From: Sipunculus nudus
Taxonomy: Eukaryota > Annelida > Sipuncula > Golfingiida > Sipunculidae
Assembly (NCBI GenBank): GCA_026874595.1
Contig: CM049310.1
Location: 26,025,058-26,089,057, forward strand
Length of the DNA: 64,000 bases
Direction: 5' to 3'
The notes under the pieces: model-generated
What the model was told of the DNA's origin: nothing
The model's database searches: none
The model's input: only the letters and a program-made list of their open reading frames with translations
In this document: piece by piece, positions 59,937 through 64,000 of the stretch
How positions within the stretch are numbered: position 1 is the stretch's first letter
Layout of the letters: each line of letters opens with the position of its first letter
Program-made: the position numbers and the translations under genes

Positions 59937-60424
59937 CGTATGATGAGCATTTTAATAAAATGAGTCGATTTGCATGCAATTTAAAGCTCTTCACTCAATA
60001 AATTTACTTAGGAGCATAAATTAAATTCTGTTTTAATAAGGGAACTAGGCTTGATTAAGCAAGTACCATTATATTTTCTCTGTAAATATAGTACCAATGA
60101 ATTATGCAGGGAATTCATAAATTACTTCCATAATTTATCGACTTGTGTCCAGTCCCATTCCACGTCGGGCCCGGTCCCCTCAAGAATTTAAGACCATGCC
60201 CATTGACCCATTCATAAATTCAATAAAGCTTGTATTCCTCTGCTGAACATAAAATGCTGTATTCGATATTTCGCAAATATAAGATTTGTCCATAACAACA
60301 AGTTGGACAATGCTAGACCTAAAGAATGCCTTGAACAACGAATCCAGTTGAACAGAGCTGAAGGAATCAGTGACATATGCCAGTTGCAATCGACCATGTG
60401 TTCTGGCATAGTTTGTCAACAAAC

Positions 60425-60440
60425 TACGTCATCTTCCGGG
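60425..60440. promoter_or_regulatory. possible CRE + ETS promoter motif pair
   Basis: TACGTCA (60425) is followed one base later by CTTCCGGG (60433). CRE- and ETS-type sites in this spacing are common in TATA-less housekeeping promoters. The 200 bp downstream are less AT-rich than average. No exon could be tied to it on either strand, so this is a suggestion only. Confidence 0.3.
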
Positions 60441-61499
60441 TTAGAGGTCAGGGAAGCCATCCAAACAAAAACTCCGGAAACCTCCGAAACCACACGAACG
60501 GCTGCTTGGTAGTTTCGCCGGCTGCTCACGGAGAGAGTTTCATTTCGCGTGTTTTGAAGCACTGTCGTCTGCTAAAGGGATGCCGAGCTCATTTGCTGTA
60601 AACAAGTAGGACTTACATATTTCGCAGGAGCACTGGATACAAGAGTGCAATCCAGGATCGGGATATTTCGTGCATTGCTTCAGGTGAGTTGACTGCTGAC
60701 TGGGGAGCACCCAGTGACCCTCATCACCTAAGCCATTTCTCGGCACATTCTGCGGGATGCAGGTGCGCCGTGCGTTCCATGTACATCAAAGGATAAGTAA
60801 AGTCTAGAGGCGCTAGAGTGAGACATGGGTGACTGGAGTAAGGTATAGCCATAGGCCGCATCTGTTAGCTATTTAGTACGTTACTTGGACCTGGTTTTAT
60901 GACTACAGTGCCTTCTATTGGAGAGTACATGGGGTATTTCACCCACGGCGGGCCCGTATACCTGTCCGTTGTAATATTATCTGCCATGCCCCCCCACGAC
61001 CCCATGCCATCACACCTCTGATGTTCACTACAGCATCTGGAATAGGACTCAGTCAAAATAACTTGATTTTGCTGGGTATGTAGTTTTTTTTTAATTGAGA
61101 GCTCAGGTTTCATATTTGTCAAATGTTTCAATCAGCTGGTATTTAAATAAGGACTATCATATTTATTTTATCTTTCCCATTTGTAATTATCTATGCTTAC
61201 TTTTTTGCAGAGAAGAAGTCTAGTGTATACACTCTGAAGGTTAACAATCATCATATCATAATTTTGGATATTTAATAAATATTATTTTTTGTTATTTTTT
61301 TTTTATTGATGTATTATATTTTTAAGTTAAAAGATTGATTTGGCAACCAGTAGTGTGGTATCAGCTACTTCTGATGATCATGTCATAATCAAACATGATA
61401 AATGAACAAAAAAAATCTTATTTTAAAAATATCTTGGTATAAAGGTCTAATAACTGAACTTTCACTTTCAGGTATATTTCAGAATGATTATCAGAAATG

Positions 61500-63604
61500 C
61501 AATTTTAGTGAACCTGTGAGCTTATGGGACGGCACATTAATGTCTGGCTGCCGTCGTCAAAGTTAACCCATACTATCTCAAAAACTGTTGGAGCCAGCTT
61601 CACCAGACTTTATGCAAAAAAATCTTTGTGCAAAAAAATCTGTTATCTGAAAAACTCTATCAGATTTGCATATATCTTTTGGTATCTGTATTTATTTTGA
61701 TTTTATAAGGAAAAAGCTAAAAAATCTTTTAAAATCTTCTTTCTCCAAAACTATCATGCAAAATGTTCAGTAATTCCCAGAAATAATATCTGAAACCATC
61801 TCTCTCAAGTTTGTTTGAATGGTACCAGTTCAGTGAATTAAGATTGAGACTTAGGAAGCTGAACTTAGTCAATTGACCAAAAAAAAAAGTCAATTGACCA
61901 AAAAAAAGGATTCTAAAGTTACAATTTCAGAAATATCGGGAGCTATCATCACCAAATTTTATGCAAATGTTGGCCACATGACTCAAAATGGAAATTCACA
62001 TATTGGTGGCGCCACCTGCATCAACCTTTTTTGTACTAGGGTTATCGGTCATCAGTACATTAACCTTTAAGTAATTTCTCAGGAATAGTTGGAGCTAGCA
62101 TCCCAAAATTTTATGCAAAACTCTTGTTACATATCAAATGTTGTGGGATTGAGCTTTTTGTGGCACCACCTGCATTAACTTACATTTCAAGGGGGAAAAG
62201 CTAAAAACCTTTGAAAATCATCTTCTTTGAAATCATTCAGCCAGATGATTTAATATTTCATAGAAATGATCCCAGAGATGAGCTCTCTCAAGATTTTTCG
62301 AATTGTTCAGGTTTGATGAGTTTAGGTTGAGTTACTGGAATTTGAACTTAGTCAATTGGCCAAGAAAGCACACTAACATAACAATCTCAGAAACAATAGG
62401 AGCTAGCATTACCAAGTTTTGTGAAAATGTTGGTCACATGATTCATATTTGAAATTGCAGTGTTTGTGGCGCCACCTACATAGACCTGTTTTTTTATGGG
62501 CAAAAACCTCATAATTTTAGCCTCTTTCAACTTAAAAATGTTTTATGATGAAACTGAAACTTTGAATTGTTCAGTTTTTCACAAGAATTATCCTAGGGTA
62601 TGGTTCTTTCAATTGTATTAGAATAGAATAAGTAACCCTATTTCAAACTGAGGGCTGCAGGAGTCTTCTCCTGCAAAACTTGTTTCAACTTCTGTTATAT
62701 TGCACTAAAATGTTTCTAAGGAGGCTTTTGTTCAAGTTTGCAGAAACATTTTTGGCAGAATTATTGAACCTTTAATAATGGAAGGACTACATCTTTTATT
62801 ATTCTAAACATTTTGATAAAGAAAAATTTTATGAATATGTCAGCTTGAAAAAAAGTATTGTAGCCAAAGTCTTTCAGTATGTGTAAACAGATTTACCAAC
62901 AGGCCAAAACTGTGTCTGTATCTATAAATAGCTAGGCAGACTGCCTACTATTTCATATTTGGCAACTGGTCAAAGGTCAGTCATGATCTATTTATAGTTT
63001 TGGCAGACTGCCAACTGTATCAGATTATGCAACAGGTCAAGAGTTTACTCAGTGCAGCCAGGTGCAGGTCAAGAGTTCACTAAGTGCAGTAGCTGAAGCT
63101 AGCGATTTGTTTGGTCCACTCAGGGCAAATGCCTTTCTCGCTTAAGCCTGGTCAACCAAATGCATCTAAATCCACTGAAGTTTCATGTATTGGCCTGATA
63201 TTTTGACCTGTCTATGCATCTTTGATGACTTTCACATACACAAGAATGGTGTTGCTCCCTACAATGACTTTTGCACAGTGAAAGTACCTGCTTATTTCTC
63301 AGGAGGGATTTTATATATCAGCCTGAAATTGTGCATATTTATACATATCAGATAGCTTTGTCGTATACAAGATTGGTGGCACCACCATTAATAATGTTTG
63401 CACAGTGTATGTCTCTGTATTTTTTTTGAGGGATTTGATATATCAGATATTGGGCATATGTATACATCTCAGATAGCTTCATCAAATGCAAGACAGGTGG
63501 AGCCATCTACAATATTTTTTGCAGTGAATGATCCAGTTTATTCCTCAGGAGTGATTTGACAGATCAGCCTGAAATTATGCATGTCAATACATCTGGAATA
63601 GCTT
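61500..63604 (+). repeat. modular tandem repeats, second class (~150/300-bp and ~120-bp units)
   Basis: 61556-62510 holds units reading TCTCAGAAAC..TTGGAGCTAG, CACCAAATTTTATGCAAA, then a palindrome core (GGTGGCGCCACC exact at 62005; variants at 62159 and 62465), then GGAAAAGCTAAAAACCTTTG and GAACTTAGTCAATTG. 63168-63600 holds about 3.7 units of 120 bp with TTTCTCAGGAGGGATTT, ATCAGCCTGAAATT.TGCAT and GGTGGCACCACC. Core spacings of 154 and 306 bp suggest a basic unit near 153 bp. No protein is encoded; the short frame at 61873-62070 is incidental. Confidence 0.82.
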
Positions 63605-63700
63605 TTTGGCTCAGCTGACTATAAGCTATAGTCGTGGTCCATTGTCCGTCGTCCGTCTGTCCGTCCATCCGTCCGGATGTCTGTCCGTAAGACTGGCATG
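63605..63700 (+). repeat. head of another hairpin-headed modular repeat
   Basis: TTTTTGGCTCAGCTGACTATAAGC is followed by a GTCCGTCGTCCGTCTGTCCG-type pyrimidine-purine alternation, as in the heads at 17065 and 18490. The element continues out of the window. Confidence 0.8.
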
Positions 63701-64000
63701 TTTCGACATCATTGGACCTAAGAATCTGAAATTCGGCATACAGTTAGATGTCCCCAAAATCTCCTGCCATGCCGAAAATTGGGTCAATAGGACTTCGTTC
63801 CTCTGAGATATTAAGGAAAAACTTCAATTTTTTATTAGAAATCTATTTTCACAATTCAGGACTGCCTAATTTAAAAACCACTCATCTGGTTTTCTTCATA
63901 TTTACTATAAATATTCCTCTATATAGTTCCAGTATTATTTAATTTAAAAAAGTTATGGGCCCAAATATAATGGACTTTGTAAAAATATCAGGAAAGATAT
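63701..64000. other. body of the last modular repeat, truncated by the window
   Basis: GACATCATTGGACCTAAGAATCTG resembles the module starts of the intron arrays, suggesting the element continues. No gene seen. Confidence 0.4.

Larger units (their letters stand above)
57369..60424. other. non-coding stretch
   Basis: No exon recognised. It contains a (TA)n at 59550-59586 and a (GA)n-(GATA)n at 59891-59936. No AATAAA was found close to the galactosyltransferase stop, so its 3' end is not placed. Confidence 0.4.

Noticed and set aside
60180-60422. Minus-strand frame with VQLVVMDKSYICEI, faintly like a MULE transposase DK..TE block
   Set aside because: Only a few residues agree and no second motif (CxFH) follows. 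Too weak to call.
1-64000. CRISPR arrays, bacterial operons, prophage
   Set aside because: The DNA is clearly eukaryotic; spaced identical short repeats are microsatellites or satellite-like modules.

Overview
This is an animal nuclear DNA window: long introns with GT-AG splice sites, non-LTR retrotransposons, DNA-transposon MITEs, abundant (TA)n and long poly-C/poly-G tracts, and no operon structure. Which animal is inference. The cbCUB-trypsin gene, the CYP1/17-like P450 and the core-1 galactosyltransferase all fit an invertebrate. Repeats headed by an imperfect hairpin of the AGCTCAG...CTGAGCT type resemble elements widespread in molluscs and other spiralians, so a spiralian (possibly a mollusc) is the best guess; the species cannot be told.

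Three protein-coding genes, all on the plus strand, can be built with confidence. (1) 7554-20153: a secreted CUB-plus-trypsin serine protease of 508 residues in ten coding exons. Every splice phase agrees, the catalytic His, Asp and Ser lie in three different exons, and AATAAA follows at 20181. (2) 43373-44914: an intronless, full-length microsomal cytochrome P450 of 513 residues (CYP2 clan, CYP1/CYP17-like), with a TATA box and three TNGCGTG-type sites 400-560 bp upstream. (3) 52492-57368: a type II membrane beta-1,3-galactosyltransferase like C1GALT1, 321 residues in six coding exons. A terminal coding exon of an unidentified gene lies at 22012-22208. The genes are independent; nothing shows that they work together.

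The rest is mostly transposon debris. 3280-5240 (minus) is a decayed Tx1/L1-type LINE. 23440-28535 (minus) is a second, CR1/L2/jockey-like LINE, split by a 1.0-kb DNA transposon with 18-bp perfect terminal inverted repeats and a 4-bp target duplication. Two hAT-like MITEs carry perfect 8-bp target duplications (30254-30528 and 40715-41638). A third MITE (55867-56246) is flanked by TTAA and sits in the galactosyltransferase's last intron. Three copies of a CAGGGGCGGATCC-ended family, three copies of another dispersed repeat, and several local tandem duplications are also present.

The most unusual structure is a family of hairpin-headed modular tandem repeats (12340-13110, 17065-19775, 61500-63660). 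Their units, about 120, 150 and 345 bp long, carry a conserved self-complementary GGTGGCGCCACC core. Intergenic DNA at 1-1690, 28540-40700, 44990-52490 and 57370-61500 shows little beyond low-complexity sequence and repeat fragments.
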